Positions 15,060-24,497 of a stretch of 36,508 bases of DNA are shown here, piece after piece (position 1 is the stretch's first letter; each line of letters starts with the position of its first letter). The stretch covers positions 1 to 36,508 of the forward strand of contig JANQLN010000126.1 in assembly GCA_028280575.1 (NCBI GenBank), in the 5' to 3' direction. The translations under genes and the position numbers were made by a program. The notes beneath the pieces were generated by a model that worked only from the letters and a program-made list of their open reading frames with translations, ran no database searches and was not told the origin of the DNA. This DNA comes from Clostridia bacterium. Its GTDB lineage: Bacteria > Bacillota > Clostridia > Acetivibrionales > STF1-152.

Positions 15060-15827
15060 TCAATTTAACCTGGTAAGTATAACAGGCTCACCATCTGTTA
15101 TTGCTATAGTATTTTCATAGTGAGCCGACAAGCCTCCGTCATCAGTTACCACAGTCCATTGATTTTTATTCAGGGATACCATATACCCCTTTTCATTAAC
15201 CATAGGCTCAACAGCCAATGTCATGCCGGGCTGCAGTCTCGGCCCTCTTTCCTTTGTCTTGTAATTGGGTATCTGCGGTGCTTCATGCATCTGGCTGCCT
15301 ATACCATGCCCCACAAAATCCCTGACTATGGAAAAACCGTTTTTCTCAACATGTTCTTGTATAGCTGTCGATATATCAACAATCCTGTTATCATTCACCG
15401 CTTTTTTTATACCCTCATAAAAGCTTTCCCTTGTTACTCGTATAAGCTTTTTGGCAATTTCACTTGCTTCTCCTACAATATAGGTTCTAGCGGCGTCTCC
15501 GTGGAAACCCTTGTAAAAAGCGCCTATATCTATACTTATAATATCACCATTTTTAAGCTTTCTTAAACCAGGTATACCATGTATTACCTCTTCATTAACG
15601 GAAGCACATATGCTGGCCGGATAATCATGAGCGCCTGTGTAGCTTTTGTAACCTTTAAATGATGGAATAGCATCATTTTTTCCTATAAGCTCTTCGGCTG
15701 CGCGGTCAAGTTCAAGGGTTGTAATACCCGGTGCTATTATTTCCTTGAGCTTCTTGTGGGCCAAAGCTACAATCTCTCCCGCTTTTTTCATTAAATCAAT
15801 TTCTTTTTTTGACTTTATTGTCATCAT
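15060..15827 (-). CDS. map: Methionine aminopeptidase, type I
   Basis: It removes the initiator Met from new proteins. The 255-residue length fits type Ia. The di-metal ligands are visible: two Asp in SIDIGAFYKGFHGDAART (about 94-111), His in GHGIGSQMHEAP, Glu in LAVEPMVN, and the last Glu in AHYENTIAIT. The start ATG at 15827 overlaps the adk stop by 4 bases (ATGA), so the two are translationally coupled. There is no N-terminal zinc-finger extension. Confidence 0.97.
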   Translation of the reverse strand: MMTIKSKKEIDLMKKAGEIVALAHKKLKEIIAPGITTLELDRAAEELIGKNDAIPSFKGYKSYTGAHDYPASICASVNEEVIHGIPGLRKLKNGDIISIDIGAFYKGFHGDAARTYIVGEASEIAKKLIRVTRESFYEGIKKAVNDNRIVDISTAIQEHVEKNGFSIVRDFVGHGIGSQMHEAPQIPNYKTKERGPRLQPGMTLAVEPMVNEKGYMVSLNKNQWTVVTDDGGLSAHYENTIAITDGEPVILTRLN

Positions 15828-16474
15828 TCATTAACACCCAGCATCTTTTTTAAGCTTTCAAAGGTGCCTTCAATGCTTCCCTGTCCGTCAACTTCTTTTA
15901 ATATGCCCATTTCCCTGTAGTAACCTATAAGGGGTTTGGTTTGCCTGTGATAATTGTTAAGCCGCTCCCTTATGGTTTCAACCCTGTCATCTTTGCGCTG
16001 GATGAGCCCATCATCGCATAAGTCGCACAAACCATCTTTTTCGGGCGGGCTGTAGCTCATATGATAGGTTTTTCCACAGTGCTTGCACACCCTTCTTCCT
16101 GATAGCCTTTTGACTATTTTTTCATCAGGTATTTCAATATTAAGAACACAATCAATCCTGTCCCCCGATTTTTCTAAAATCCTATCCAGGTTTTCTGCCT
16201 GTTTTACAGTTCTAGGAAAACCATCAAGTATGAATCCGGCACTGCAATCATCTTCCTTGATTCTGTTTTCAACAAGGCCAATTGTTACATTGTCAGGTAC
16301 CAAATCTCCTCTGTCCATAAATTCCTTGGCTTTTTTCCCTAACTCGGTACCCTTTTTAATATTGTCCCTGAATATCTCCCCTGTCGAAATATGCGGAACT
16401 TTCAGTTCCTCCTTAAGCATTTGGGCCTGTGTACCCTTTCCTGCTCCCGGGGCACCCATTAAAACAAGCTTCAT
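15824..16474 (-). CDS. adk: Adenylate kinase (zinc-binding lid)
   Basis: It interconverts ATP, AMP and ADP. The start ATG at 16474 (MKLVLMGAPGAGKGTQAQ) has GGAGG 6 bases upstream and gives 216 residues. The P-loop is GAPGAGKGT (7-15), the AMP site shows ISTGEIFRDNI and GFPRTVKQAE, and the lid has four Cys in a Cys-x2-Cys and Cys-x2-Cys pair (CKHC and CDLC, about 130-153) that bind zinc, as in Gram-positive long-form enzymes. It lies between secY and map in the spc operon. Confidence 0.97.
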   Translation of the reverse strand: MKLVLMGAPGAGKGTQAQMLKEELKVPHISTGEIFRDNIKKGTELGKKAKEFMDRGDLVPDNVTIGLVENRIKEDDCSAGFILDGFPRTVKQAENLDRILEKSGDRIDCVLNIEIPDEKIVKRLSGRRVCKHCGKTYHMSYSPPEKDGLCDLCDDGLIQRKDDRVETIRERLNNYHRQTKPLIGYYREMGILKEVDGQGSIEGTFESLKKMLGVNE

Positions 16475-16589
16475 TATATCCTCCATTTTTTACCTGCTCC
16501 AATCAAATTATTTCTAAAAAACTATAATTATTTCCGCTCCTGCTTTTTTCCTAAAAAAGCTCTAAAAATATACCACCTGCAAAAACGTA

Positions 16590-17879
16590 TTACTCTAAAA
16601 ATCCTTTATAGTGCCTCATCAGCATCTGGGATTCCATCTGTTTTATTGTATCCAGCGCAACGCCGACTAAAATAAGCAACGCCGTGCCTCCAAACCATAA
16701 ATTATCCATACCGGTAATCATTTGAATTATTGTAGGCAGTATGGTTATTGTTGCCAGAAAAAGTCCTCCAAACCAGGTTAACCTGTTGAGCACCTTTGAT
16801 ATATAATCCGATGTAGGCTTTCCGGGTCTTATACCAGGTATGAAACCTCCATTTTTCTTCATATTGTTAGCGATTTCAACGGGATTAAATTGTATAATCG
16901 TATAAAAAAATGTAAAAAACATTATCAGCATGGCACGTAGCAAAGCGCCCACCCATGAACCCTGGCCGTCCCTAAGAGCAATCAATATTTCATTCTCCGT
17001 ATTGGGAGCTACAAAACCTATTACTGTTGAAGGAAAAGCCATTATCGACATGGCAAATATTATTGGAATAACACCTGCCAGGTTTACCTTTATTGGCAAA
17101 TGCGTACTCTGGCCTCCGTACATTTTTCTCCCAACAACCCTTTTGGCATATTGTATCGGAATACGCCTTTCAGCCTGCTGTACCCATATAACTCCGGCTA
17201 TAAGCGCTACAAACAGGGCAAGTATGGCAAGTACTACGAAAAAACCAACAAACTTGGGTCCGAAGTTGCCAAGGTCCCAATTTGTATATAAGGCTGCCGC
17301 TCCATTTGGTCCTCTGGATACTATACCGGCAAAAATTATAAGGGATATACCATTTCCTATACCTTTTTCTGTTATTTGCTCACCAAGCCACATAAGGAAT
17401 GCGGTACCTGCTGTAAATGTCAAAGTAATTGTAATATAATTCCAGGTGTTTCCTCCTCCTACTACTGCACCTTTCATTCCCCAGTAAAGACCTGATGCCT
17501 GAAGGAAACCAAGAATAACTGTTCCATATCTTGTGTATTGAGCAATTTTCTTTCTTCCTTCTTCCCCTTCCTTGGCCAGTCTTTCAAGACTGGGTATAGC
17601 CACAGTTAGAAGGTTCATTATAATTGATGCATTAATATAGGGGGTTATACTCATGGCAAAAATGGTTGCAAGCCTGAAAGCACCGCCCGTTACTATATCA
17701 AGAAAGCCGAAAAGGCCTCCTTGGCCAACCAGCTTCTCAAACTCCCCGGGATCAAGTCCGGGCACAGGTATATGTGATCCTATCCTGTAAACAATAAGCA
17801 TGGCAACCGTGAAAAGTAATTTTTTCCTGAGGTCCTTTATTTTCCAGGCGTTTCTCAGTATCTCAAGCATACCGCCCAT
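16590..17879 (-). CDS. secY: Protein translocase subunit SecY
   Basis: The central pore of the Sec translocon. The 429-residue protein has ten hydrophobic segments. Signature stretches include LFGFLDIVTGGAFRLATIFAM (plug and second helix, about 55-75), INASIIMNLL, WLGEQITEKGIGNGISLIIFAG (about 164-185), and the C-terminal RPGKPTSDYISKVLNRLT. The ATG at 17879 directly follows the rplO stop (no spacer), with AGAGGTGG inside the end of rplO; ATG at residue 4 is an alternative. Confidence 0.98.
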   Translation of the reverse strand: MGGMLEILRNAWKIKDLRKKLLFTVAMLIVYRIGSHIPVPGLDPGEFEKLVGQGGLFGFLDIVTGGAFRLATIFAMSITPYINASIIMNLLTVAIPSLERLAKEGEEGRKKIAQYTRYGTVILGFLQASGLYWGMKGAVVGGGNTWNYITITLTFTAGTAFLMWLGEQITEKGIGNGISLIIFAGIVSRGPNGAAALYTNWDLGNFGPKFVGFFVVLAILALFVALIAGVIWVQQAERRIPIQYAKRVVGRKMYGGQSTHLPIKVNLAGVIPIIFAMSIMAFPSTVIGFVAPNTENEILIALRDGQGSWVGALLRAMLIMFFTFFYTIIQFNPVEIANNMKKNGGFIPGIRPGKPTSDYISKVLNRLTWFGGLFLATITILPTIIQMITGMDNLWFGGTALLILVGVALDTIKQMESQMLMRHYKGFLE

Positions 17880-18323
17880 TTATACCACCTCTGCCTTTCC
17901 TCCTGCGGCCTCTATCTTCCTTGAAGCCGATGCGGAAAATCTTGCAGCTTTAACAGTAAGCTTTTTGTTTATTTCACCATTGCCCAAAACAACCACGCCG
18001 TCCAGCAGCTTTTTAAGCAAGCCGGATTCCAATAAAAGCTCCGGTGTAACAACTGTTCCCTCATCAAACATATTAAGCTGCCCAACATTTATCTCAGCAA
18101 AAATTGTTGCAAACCTTTTATTGTTAAATCCCCTCTTTGGCATTCTCCTGTAAAGGGGCATCTGCCCGCCTTCAAAGCCTAGCCTTACTCCTCCGCCTGC
18201 GCGTGAGTTTTGTCCGTTCTGACCTCTGCCGGCAGTTTTACCATTCCCTGAACCATGACCCCTGCCCTTTCTTTTAGGTGCCTTTTTTGACCCGGGTGCA
18301 GCTTTAAGTTCATTTAGCTTCAA
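17880..18323 (-). CDS. rplO: 50S ribosomal protein L15
   Basis: A 147-residue L15. The start is TTG at 18323 ([20 protein letters not shown]), because GAGGAGGT lies 8 bases upstream, overlapping the end of rpmD; an ATG at 18353 lacks a site. The Gly-rich N-terminal tail [19 protein letters not shown] and the core [18 protein letters not shown] are diagnostic. The stop abuts the secY start. Confidence 0.97.
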   Translation of the reverse strand: MKLNELKAAPGSKKAPKRKGRGHGSGNGKTAGRGQNGQNSRAGGGVRLGFEGGQMPLYRRMPKRGFNNKRFATIFAEINVGQLNMFDEGTVVTPELLLESGLLKKLLDGVVVLGNGEINKKLTVKAARFSASASRKIEAAGGKAEVV

Positions 18324-18336
18324 TCTACACACCTCC

Positions 18337-18516
18337 TCATATTTCTTCCACACTTACCAAGTGACTTACTTTTTTTATCATACCTCTTGTTTGAGGATTA
18401 TCCTGCTGCTCCACAAAGCTTCCTATCTTCTTCAAACCAAGGGCCCTTACAGTGGCTGCCTGTTTTTCCCTTGCCTTGATAGTACTTTTAACCAAAGTTA
18501 TTTTTAATTTAGCCAC
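18337..18516 (-). CDS. rpmD: 50S ribosomal protein L30
   Basis: A 59-residue L30 between rpsE and rplO, its conserved place. The start is GTG at 18516 with GGAGGGAG about 6 bases upstream, just inside the gap after rpsE. The protein reads [20 protein letters not shown] after Met and carries the core [20 protein letters not shown] followed by [12 protein letters not shown]. It ends with TGA at 18337-18339, and the rplO ribosome binding site overlaps this stop. Confidence 0.96.
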   Translation of the reverse strand: MAKLKITLVKSTIKAREKQAATVRALGLKKIGSFVEQQDNPQTRGMIKKVSHLVSVEEI

Positions 18517-18532
18517 TTACGCTCCCTCCATT

Positions 18533-19033
18533 CTATCCTGATATTTCTTCAACCGTCTTACCTCTGAGCCTCGCCACATCTTCAATGGTTTTTAACTGGG
18601 ACAGCCCTGTTATTGTTGCATTAACCATGTTAATAGGATTGTTAGACCCTAGAGACTTTGTTCTTATATCTCTTACTCCTGCAAGCTCAAGTACCGCTCT
18701 CACAGGTCCCCCTGCAATAACTCCCGTACCAGGTCCGGCAGGTTTCAAAAGAACCGTTCCCGCTCCGTAAATTCCGGTTATCTCATGGGGAATAGAAGTT
18801 TCTACTATAGGTACTTTTATAAGGTTCTTTTTGGCTTCTTCTATGCCTTTTCTTATTGCATCAGGAATTTCAGTGGCTTTACCTATCCCACATCCAACAT
18901 GACCGTTTTCATCTCCAACCACTACCAGCGCGCTGAAACGAAAATTACGTCCACCCTTAACAACTTTAGTTACACGACCTATGTTAACAACCTTTTCTTT
19001 AAGATCCAAAGTGCTGCCATCAATGCGTTGCAA
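18533..19033 (-). CDS. rpsE: 30S ribosomal protein S5
   Basis: A 166-residue S5, part of the decoding-fidelity centre. The start codon is TTG at 19033 with GGAGGG 8 bases upstream. The S5 signature [21 protein letters not shown] (about 24-44) and [19 protein letters not shown] are clear, with the C-terminal domain [15 protein letters not shown]. Gene spacing to rplR is 15 bases. Confidence 0.98.
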   Translation of the reverse strand: MQRIDGSTLDLKEKVVNIGRVTKVVKGGRNFRFSALVVVGDENGHVGCGIGKATEIPDAIRKGIEEAKKNLIKVPIVETSIPHEITGIYGAGTVLLKPAGPGTGVIAGGPVRAVLELAGVRDIRTKSLGSNNPINMVNATITGLSQLKTIEDVARLRGKTVEEISG

Positions 19034-19048
19034 TTTGTTTTCCCTCCT

Positions 19049-19417
19049 CTAAAAATCAAGCCCGGCTTCTCTTGCACCATCGGCAAGTTCCTTGATTCTT
19101 CCATGATAAATATTTCCTCCGCGGTCAAAAACAACTTTTGTAATTCCCTTATCTTTAGCCTTTTGACCAATAAGCTTCCCGACTTCCTTTGCGGCTTCCT
19201 TATTTCCAGCCGACTTTATCTTACTCTTTAAAGCTCCGTCAAGAGTAGACGCCGAAACCAGAGTTACTTCCTTAACATCATCTATAATTTGAGCATATAT
19301 GTTGGTTATACTTTTGTAGACACTAAGCCTGGGACGCTCTTCGGTTCCTTTTATCCTTTGGCGGATTCTCATATGTCTTCTCTGCCTTATGCTCTTTCTG
19401 TCAACCTTTTTTACCAT
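19049..19417 (-). CDS. rplR: 50S ribosomal protein L18
   Basis: A 122-residue L18 that carries 5S rRNA into the 50S subunit with L5. The N-terminal basic arm ([26 protein letters not shown]) and the C-terminal [26 protein letters not shown] are canonical. GGAGATGTTATA precedes the ATG at 19417. Confidence 0.98.
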   Translation of the reverse strand: MVKKVDRKSIRQRRHMRIRQRIKGTEERPRLSVYKSITNIYAQIIDDVKEVTLVSASTLDGALKSKIKSAGNKEAAKEVGKLIGQKAKDKGITKVVFDRGGNIYHGRIKELADGAREAGLDF

Positions 19418-19481
19418 TATAACATCTCCTTCCTGCTTCTTCTCATACAGGATTACAATTTAATACAAAAAAGCCATAGTA

Positions 19482-20024
19482 CTACTTGGCGCCTGCTTTA
19501 CCTTCCTTGAGCCTTATAACCTCATTTTCATATCTTATACCTTTGCCTTTGTAAACATCAGGTTTTCTTTTGCCTCTTATCTTTGCCGCAAATTCTCCCA
19601 CCTTCTGCTTATCAATACCTTTTACAACTATCCTGTTTGCTGCAGGCACTTCAAAGACTATGTCCTCAGGCTGCTCCATTTCAACAGGATGGGAATACCC
19701 AAGATTCATAACAAGCTTTTTGCCCTGCATTTGAGCCCTGTATCCTACACCATTTATTACCAGGGTTTTTTCATATCCTTTGGTTACACCTTCAACCATG
19801 TTATTTATCAAGCTTCTCGTAAGTCCATGCAGTGATTTATGCATTTTATTTTCAGATGGTCTTTTTACAGTTATTGTTCCATTCTCTATTTCAATTATCA
19901 TTTCTTTATGCAGCATTCTTTCAAGAGTTCCGCCTTTTCCCTTTACTATGATTTTATTAGCTTTATCAACTTTTACATCAACTCCCGCCGGAATTTTTAC
20001 CGGCATCCTTCCAATACGAGACAT
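19482..20024 (-). CDS. rplF: 50S ribosomal protein L6
   Basis: A 180-residue L6 near the factor-binding centre. [19 protein letters not shown] opens it, followed by duplicated beta-sheet domains, and ending with [29 protein letters not shown]. The ATG at 20024 follows AGGAGG. A 119-base gap separates it from rpsH upstream, larger than usual in this operon, with no feature I can name. Confidence 0.98.
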   Translation of the reverse strand: MSRIGRMPVKIPAGVDVKVDKANKIIVKGKGGTLERMLHKEMIIEIENGTITVKRPSENKMHKSLHGLTRSLINNMVEGVTKGYEKTLVINGVGYRAQMQGKKLVMNLGYSHPVEMEQPEDIVFEVPAANRIVVKGIDKQKVGEFAAKIRGKRKPDVYKGKGIRYENEVIRLKEGKAGAK

Positions 20025-20143
20025 TTTCCATCCTCCTGTTCTTTACATTGTGAGTCCATAACTGCCAACTCTTTTCAGAAACATATTACTTATTCTATAT
20101 AAAAGTACTGTCAATTACAAGATTTTTCGGCAATTTCTTGTCC

Positions 20144-20542
20144 TTACCATACAAATGCCAGTACTTCACCGCCTACTTTCTCCTTACGCGCTTTATTATC
20201 TGTCATAACTCCTTTTGATGTCGACATTATTGCAATTCCCAATCCACCCAGTACTTTAGGTATTTCATCCTTGCCCGCATATACTCTAAGACCAGGCTTG
20301 CTTATCCTTTTAATTCCCGTTATAACATTTTTTTTGTTGGCCGTATATTTCAAAGTAACTCTGATTATTCCCTGCTTTCCGTCATCAAACTGATTCATAT
20401 TCCGTATATATCCTTCATCTTTAAGAATTTGCGCAATTGCCTTCTTCATATTGGATGCAGGTATATCTACCGTATCATGCTTTGCCGATACAGCATTTCT
20501 AATCCTTGTCAACATATCCGCAATAGTATCTGTAACTTGCAT
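20144..20542 (-). CDS. rpsH: 30S ribosomal protein S8
   Basis: A 132-residue S8, a primary 16S binder and in E. coli the repressor of the spc operon. The start at 20542 ([22 protein letters not shown]) is favoured over an in-frame ATG at 20557 by GGAGGT 7 bases upstream. The C-terminal [24 protein letters not shown] is typical. Confidence 0.97.
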   Translation of the reverse strand: MQVTDTIADMLTRIRNAVSAKHDTVDIPASNMKKAIAQILKDEGYIRNMNQFDDGKQGIIRVTLKYTANKKNVITGIKRISKPGLRVYAGKDEIPKVLGGLGIAIMSTSKGVMTDNKARKEKVGGEVLAFVW

Positions 20543-20573
20543 GTGTCTAACCTCCATTTCCTAAAAGCCGGAT

Positions 20574-20759
20574 TTACCAGCTTGACTTTTTGATACCCGG
20601 TATCTGTCCCTTATAGGCTAACTCCCTGAAACACAGGCGACATATACCGAATTTCCTGATATACGCGTGCGGTCTACCACAAAGCTTACATCTATTGTAC
20701 TTCCTTGTGTTGAATTTTGGTTCCCTTTTCTGCTTAGCTATCATTGACTTTTTAGCCAC
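20574..20759 (-). CDS. rpsN: 30S ribosomal protein S14, zinc-binding type Z
   Basis: The short 61-residue form. The start is GTG at 20759 with AAGGAGG upstream. Two Cys-x2-Cys pairs ([20 protein letters not shown], about 24-43) form the zinc finger, and it ends in the conserved [10 protein letters not shown]. Its presence in the spc operon means zinc-replete growth relies on this form. Confidence 0.98.
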   Translation of the reverse strand: MAKKSMIAKQKREPKFNTRKYNRCKLCGRPHAYIRKFGICRLCFRELAYKGQIPGIKKSSW

Positions 20760-20785
20760 TAACCTTACCTCCTTTTCAGCTTCTG

Positions 20786-21325
20786 TTACTTAAACGGCAT
20801 TCCCAAAAGCTTAAGAAGCTCCCTGGCTTCTTCATCAGTCTTTGCAGTGGTAACAAATGTAATATTCATTCCCCTAACCCTGTCAACCTTATCATAATTG
20901 ATCTCCGGAAATATAAGCTGTTCCCTGACTCCCATGGAATAGTTTCCCCTTCCGTCAAAAGCATTCACCGAAACACCTCTAAAATCTCTTACCCTGGGCA
21001 GGGCGATACTAAAAAGCTTGTCAATAAAATTGTACATTCTTACTCCTCTGAGAGTTACCTTACAGCCTATTTCCATTCCTGCTCTGAGCTTAAAGTTAGC
21101 TACGGATTTTTTTGCTTTAGTTATTATAGGCTTCTGTCCCGATATCGTCATAAGATCATCTACGGCAGAATTCATAGCTTTAGGGTTTTCCCTAATTTCG
21201 TTTCCGACCCCCATACTGATAATAATTTTTTCCATTTTGGGAATCTCCATCGGGCTCTTATATTTAAATTTATCTTTTAATGCAGGAACAACTTCTTCAA
21301 TATACCTGTCTTTCATTCTGGACAT
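20786..21325 (-). CDS. rplE: 50S ribosomal protein L5
   Basis: A 179-residue L5 that binds 5S rRNA with L18. The start ATG at 21325 ([20 protein letters not shown]) is set by AAAGGAGG 9 bases upstream and by family length. Core motifs are [21 protein letters not shown] and [22 protein letters not shown]. The frame stays open upstream to an ATG at 21421, which would add 32 residues read from an interspersed repeat (21370-21450). That extension is not expected to be used. Confidence 0.97.
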   Translation of the reverse strand: MSRMKDRYIEEVVPALKDKFKYKSPMEIPKMEKIIISMGVGNEIRENPKAMNSAVDDLMTISGQKPIITKAKKSVANFKLRAGMEIGCKVTLRGVRMYNFIDKLFSIALPRVRDFRGVSVNAFDGRGNYSMGVREQLIFPEINYDKVDRVRGMNITFVTTAKTDEEARELLKLLGMPFK

Positions 21326-21369
21326 CCTAAAAAGCCTCCTTTCCTCTTTCTCGTATACATATGCAGCAT

Positions 21370-21450
21370 CTTTAATTTTTACAATACGGCCTTTTGTAAT
21401 ATACAAGATTTCTAAAGTCATATTGCATAGAAATCAGACGTCACATACAG
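21370..21450. repeat. 81-base interspersed repeat, copy A (rplX-rplE gap)
   Basis: This segment aligns along its whole length with 35344-35424 in the same orientation at roughly three quarters identity with a few one- or two-base gaps. Shared blocks include CTTTAATTTT at the start, AAAGT then ATATT near the middle, and ATACAG at the end. Read on the minus strand both copies encode a similar peptide ([17 protein letters not shown] here, TLEIVYFKSHIAKIKD there) in one frame. It occupies most of the 130-base gap between rplX and rplE. Confidence 0.6.
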
Positions 21451-21455
21451 CACAT

Positions 21456-21809
21456 TTATTCCTTGTCTTCTTTTGCTTCTCTTGCGATGTCCACTACCTC
21501 ATTGCATTTTTTGCATTTTCTGACCTTTTGGCCATTGCCAGTAATCTCTTTTGCAATTTTAGTAGGTACCCCGCATCTTGAGCAAACCAGCATAACATTT
21601 GAAACGTGTATCGGGGATTCCTGTTCAATAATCCCGCCCTGCTGTGTTCTGCTTCTTGGTTTTTTGTGCTTCTTGGATACATTAACACCTTCCACAATTA
21701 CCTGTTGCTTTGATGGGTATACATGCAGTATCTTACCTTTGCTTCCGGCATCCTTACCGGCAAGCACATATACCGTATCTCCTTTTTTTACATGAATTTT
21801 ATTTGCCAA
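21456..21809 (-). CDS. rplX: 50S ribosomal protein L24 with zinc-ribbon cysteines
   Basis: A 117-residue L24, an assembly initiator of the 50S subunit. The KOW domain is at the start ([23 protein letters not shown]), and [23 protein letters not shown] follows. Two Cys-x2-Cys pairs (CSRCGVPTK and RKCKKCNEV, about 77-105) suggest a zinc ribbon, and a short acidic tail follows. Slightly longer than the usual 103-105. Confidence 0.97.
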   Translation of the reverse strand: MANKIHVKKGDTVYVLAGKDAGSKGKILHVYPSKQQVIVEGVNVSKKHKKPRSRTQQGGIIEQESPIHVSNVMLVCSRCGVPTKIAKEITGNGQKVRKCKKCNEVVDIAREAKEDKE

Positions 21810-21865
21810 GTTAACTCCTCCTCCCGTTATAGCTCTAAACAGTTAAAACTTCAACCCAAAGCATT

Positions 21866-22234
21866 TCATAAAACTTCAGGCGCCAGCGAAAGGATTTTCA
21901 TATAATCCTTGTCTCTTAACTCTCTCGCAACAGGTCCAAAAATACGGGTTCCCCTTGGGTTTTTGTCTTCTTTTATAATAACTGCTGCGTTTTCATCAAA
22001 TTTAATGTATGATCCATCGGGTCTTCTGACTCCACGTTTTGTTCGGACAACTACACATCTTACTACCTCGCCCTTTTTTACAACTCCGCCTGGCGTTGCA
22101 TTTTTAACAGAAGCCACTACGACATCTCCAATATTAGCATATTTTCTGCGGGAGCCTCCAAGTACCTTGATGCACATTAATTCCTTCGCACCGGTATTAT
22201 CGGCTGACTTAAGCATCGTTTGTGCTTGTATCAT
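21866..22234 (-). CDS. rplN: 50S ribosomal protein L14
   Basis: A 122-residue L14 on the 50S interface. [40 protein letters not shown] and [21 protein letters not shown] are all canonical. GGAGGTACCACA precedes the ATG at 22234. Confidence 0.98.
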   Translation of the reverse strand: MIQAQTMLKSADNTGAKELMCIKVLGGSRRKYANIGDVVVASVKNATPGGVVKKGEVVRCVVVRTKRGVRRPDGSYIKFDENAAVIIKEDKNPRGTRIFGPVARELRDKDYMKILSLAPEVL

Positions 22235-22263
22235 TGTGGTACCTCCTTCTTAAAAAGACCAGA

Positions 22264-22521
22264 TTATTTAGCCTTTTCTAATATTTGAACCAGCCTCCAT
22301 CTTTTTTCCTTACTTAACGGACGGGTTTCCATGACTTTAACAGTATCCCCTATCCTGCAATCATTGCTTTCGTCGTGTGCCTTAAGCTTATATGTCCTTT
22401 TAACAATCTTCTTATATAGAGGGTGTTTTACGCTTCCTTCAACTGCAACGACAACTGTCTTATCCATTTTGTCACTTACCACTTTTCCCACTCTTGTTTT
22501 CCTTAAATTTCTATCGGACAT
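22264..22521 (-). CDS. rpsQ: 30S ribosomal protein S17
   Basis: An 85-residue S17, an OB-fold 16S rRNA binder needed for early 30S assembly. Signature parts are [21 protein letters not shown] (about 8-28), [19 protein letters not shown] and the C-terminal [18 protein letters not shown]. The ATG at 22521 follows GGAGGGAGGT. A 141-base gap lies upstream. Confidence 0.98.
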   Translation of the reverse strand: MSDRNLRKTRVGKVVSDKMDKTVVVAVEGSVKHPLYKKIVKRTYKLKAHDESNDCRIGDTVKVMETRPLSKEKRWRLVQILEKAK

Positions 22522-22572
22522 TTGCTACCTCCCTCCTCAAGCCTTTATAAGGATGAATATTTTAAATTCTCA

Positions 22573-22617
22573 AATATAATATATTTCCAATTATCTATTG
22601 CTTCAAAGCCTCTTACA
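22573..22617 (-). promoter_or_regulatory. Possible weak internal promoter between rpmC and rpsQ
   Basis: Within the 141-base rpmC-rpsQ gap, the minus strand has TTGAAG followed after 17 bases by TATATT. Both hexamers are 4 of 6 or better. The gap is unusually long for this operon, which is the main reason to mention it; the match could be chance in AT-rich DNA. Confidence 0.3.
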
Positions 22618-22662
22618 AAGCCATTCTTAAGTCTGTTTTCCGACTATCTTTTCTCTGCCTTT

Positions 22663-22866
22663 TCAGCTTCTGCTTAAGTTTAACTCCCTTTCCCTTAATA
22701 CCGTTTTTACCCTTGCAATATTTCTCTTAACCTCTTTCAGCTTCATAGGATTATCCAGCTGATTTGTTGCCAGCTGGAACCTTAATTTGAATAGCTCGGA
22801 TTTAAGTTCAATTAATTCATTTTCCAGTTCCTGTTCTGTTTTCTCCCTTATTTCATTAGCTTTCAT
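22663..22866 (-). CDS. rpmC: 50S ribosomal protein L29
   Basis: A 67-residue helical L29 at the tunnel exit, a docking site for signal recognition particle and trigger factor. Start at 22866 ([21 protein letters not shown]) gives the family length; a GTG at 22875 is an in-frame alternative. [22 protein letters not shown] (about 30-51) is the family signature, followed by [11 protein letters not shown]. It overlaps the end of rplP. Confidence 0.97.
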   Translation of the reverse strand: MKANEIREKTEQELENELIELKSELFKLRFQLATNQLDNPMKLKEVKRNIARVKTVLRERELNLSRS

Positions 22867-23293
22867 TAACTTCACCGCCTAATTCTTCGCCGCGGGCAAC
22901 GAATTTACATTTAACCGGAAGCTTATGGATGGCAAGCCTTAATGCCTCCCTTGCAACATCTTCCGATACTCCCGCAATTTCAAAGAGTATTCTACCGGGT
23001 TTTACTACCGCTACCCAATATTCAGGTGCTCCTTTACCGCTTCCCATACGGGTTTCAGCCGGCTTTTGAGTAACCGGTTTGTCCGGAAATATTTTTATCC
23101 AGACCTGGCCGCCCCTTTTTATTGAGCGAGTCATGGCTACCCTGGCAGCTTCAATTTGATTGCTTGTTATCCAGGCAGGCTCTAAAGCCTTTATTCCATA
23201 TTCACCGTTAGTTATTTTGTTTCCCCTTAAAGCCTTGCCTTTCATTCTGCCTCTGTGAACTCTTCTTCTTTTAACTCTCTTTGGCATTAACAT
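22856..23293 (-). CDS. rplP: 50S ribosomal protein L16
   Basis: A 145-residue L16 near the A-site tRNA elbow. [19 protein letters not shown] opens the protein; GGGGGAG 7 bases before ATG 23293 supports this start. The central [19 protein letters not shown] (about 82-100) and [11 protein letters not shown] are diagnostic. The start overlaps the rpsC stop by one base (TAATG), so they are coupled. Confidence 0.98.
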   Translation of the reverse strand: MLMPKRVKRRRVHRGRMKGKALRGNKITNGEYGIKALEPAWITSNQIEAARVAMTRSIKRGGQVWIKIFPDKPVTQKPAETRMGSGKGAPEYWVAVVKPGRILFEIAGVSEDVAREALRLAIHKLPVKCKFVARGEELGGEVNES

Positions 23294-23961
23294 TATCTAA
23301 CTCCCCCTTCCGACTTATTGTCACTGTCGACAGCAGGAAGAACTTCTCCTTTGTATATCCATACCTTAACTCCTATTTTTCCATAGGTTGTGTCAGCCTC
23401 GGCAAATCCATAATCTATATCTGCTCTTAAAGTCTGTAACGGTATGTTTCCTTCATTATAATGCTCTGTTCTGGCAATTTCTGCTCCGTTTAACCGGCCC
23501 GACACCTGGGTTTTTATACCCTTTCCGCCCATTTTCATTGTTCTTTGCATTGCCTGTTTCATTGCTCTTCTGTAAGATATTCTTTTTTCCAGCTGTGACG
23601 CTATATTTTCTGCAACAAGCTGCGCATTTATTTCAGGCATCTTAATTTCCGTAATATTAATAAGAACATTCTTACCTGTCATCTTTTCAATACTCTTTCT
23701 GAGTTCTTCTATTCCGGAGCCGCCCTTTCCGATAACAAGTCCGGGTTTTGCAGTATGGACATTTATTTTGAGCTTGTTGGCAGCCCTTTCAATTTCGATT
23801 CTTGCAATACCTGCAATAAAAAGCTTCTTTTTGATAAAATTCCTGACTTCAACATCCTCTATCAGGTATTCACTGAAATCAGAGTTATCAGCATACCATT
23901 TGGTATCCCAATCCTTTATAATTCCAATACGTAGACCGTGGGGGTTTACTTTTTGGCCCAT
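23293..23961 (-). CDS. rpsC: 30S ribosomal protein S3
   Basis: A 222-residue S3 lining the mRNA entry channel. The N-terminus [22 protein letters not shown] and the KH domain [19 protein letters not shown] (about 74-92) are clear. The C-terminal domain has [22 protein letters not shown] and [19 protein letters not shown] precedes the ATG at 23961. Confidence 0.98.
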   Translation of the reverse strand: MGQKVNPHGLRIGIIKDWDTKWYADNSDFSEYLIEDVEVRNFIKKKLFIAGIARIEIERAANKLKINVHTAKPGLVIGKGGSGIEELRKSIEKMTGKNVLINITEIKMPEINAQLVAENIASQLEKRISYRRAMKQAMQRTMKMGGKGIKTQVSGRLNGAEIARTEHYNEGNIPLQTLRADIDYGFAEADTTYGKIGVKVWIYKGEVLPAVDSDNKSEGGVR

Positions 23962-23980
23962 TCTTCAACCTCCTTAATGG

Positions 23981-24463
23981 CTAATTTGCCTTCCTTTCCT
24001 TAACAACCAATGTTATATGGCTGGTCCTCTTCCTGATTCTGTCTGCACTACCCCTGGCTCTTGGCATAATCCTTTTTAAGGTGGGACCTTGATTTGCATA
24101 TGCTTCTGCTACATAAAGACTATCCCTGTCAAGTTCATTGTTATTAACTGCATTTGATTCTGCGGATTTTAAAAGCTTTATTAAAACTTCAGATGCTGCT
24201 TTCGGAGTATATTTTATAATAGCGTAGGCTTCGTCAATGTCTTTTCCCCTTATAAGATCAAGTACTATCTTGACCTTCCTTGCTGAAATTCTTACATATT
24301 TTGCCGTAGCCTTACCAATATCCTTACCTATCCCAAGTGCTCTTTTTTCCTTTTTAGCCAGGAGCTGCACCTTTTTGTTTTTGGGCTGGGTAGAGTAATA
24401 CGATTTTATCAATTGATCCTTGTTTTCCATAAGCTCTTCTTTGGATTTAACTCTCTTCTCCAA
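23981..24463 (-). CDS. rplV: 50S ribosomal protein L22 with N-terminal extension
   Basis: L22 lines the peptide tunnel. The core ([21 protein letters not shown] through [17 protein letters not shown] and THITLVV-like end) starts near residue 51, so about 50 extra residues precede it; ordinary L22 is about 110 residues and this is 160. The extension is charged, Lys- and Glu-rich ([18 protein letters not shown]). It looks translated: the TTG at 24463 has AAGGAGG about 9 bases upstream, while no good site lies before the core. The extension would protrude from the outer tunnel end. Confidence 0.95.
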   Translation of the reverse strand: MEKRVKSKEELMENKDQLIKSYYSTQPKNKKVQLLAKKEKRALGIGKDIGKATAKYVRISARKVKIVLDLIRGKDIDEAYAIIKYTPKAASEVLIKLLKSAESNAVNNNELDRDSLYVAEAYANQGPTLKRIMPRARGSADRIRKRTSHITLVVKERKAN

Positions 24464-24497
24464 TTCCCAACTCCTCCTTTCTGCTTACCTATAGTCC

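Noticed and set aside
21326-21421. N-terminal extension of L5 by 32 residues
   Set aside because: A strong ribosome binding site precedes the internal ATG at 21325, which gives the normal length; the extension derives from an interspersed repeat.
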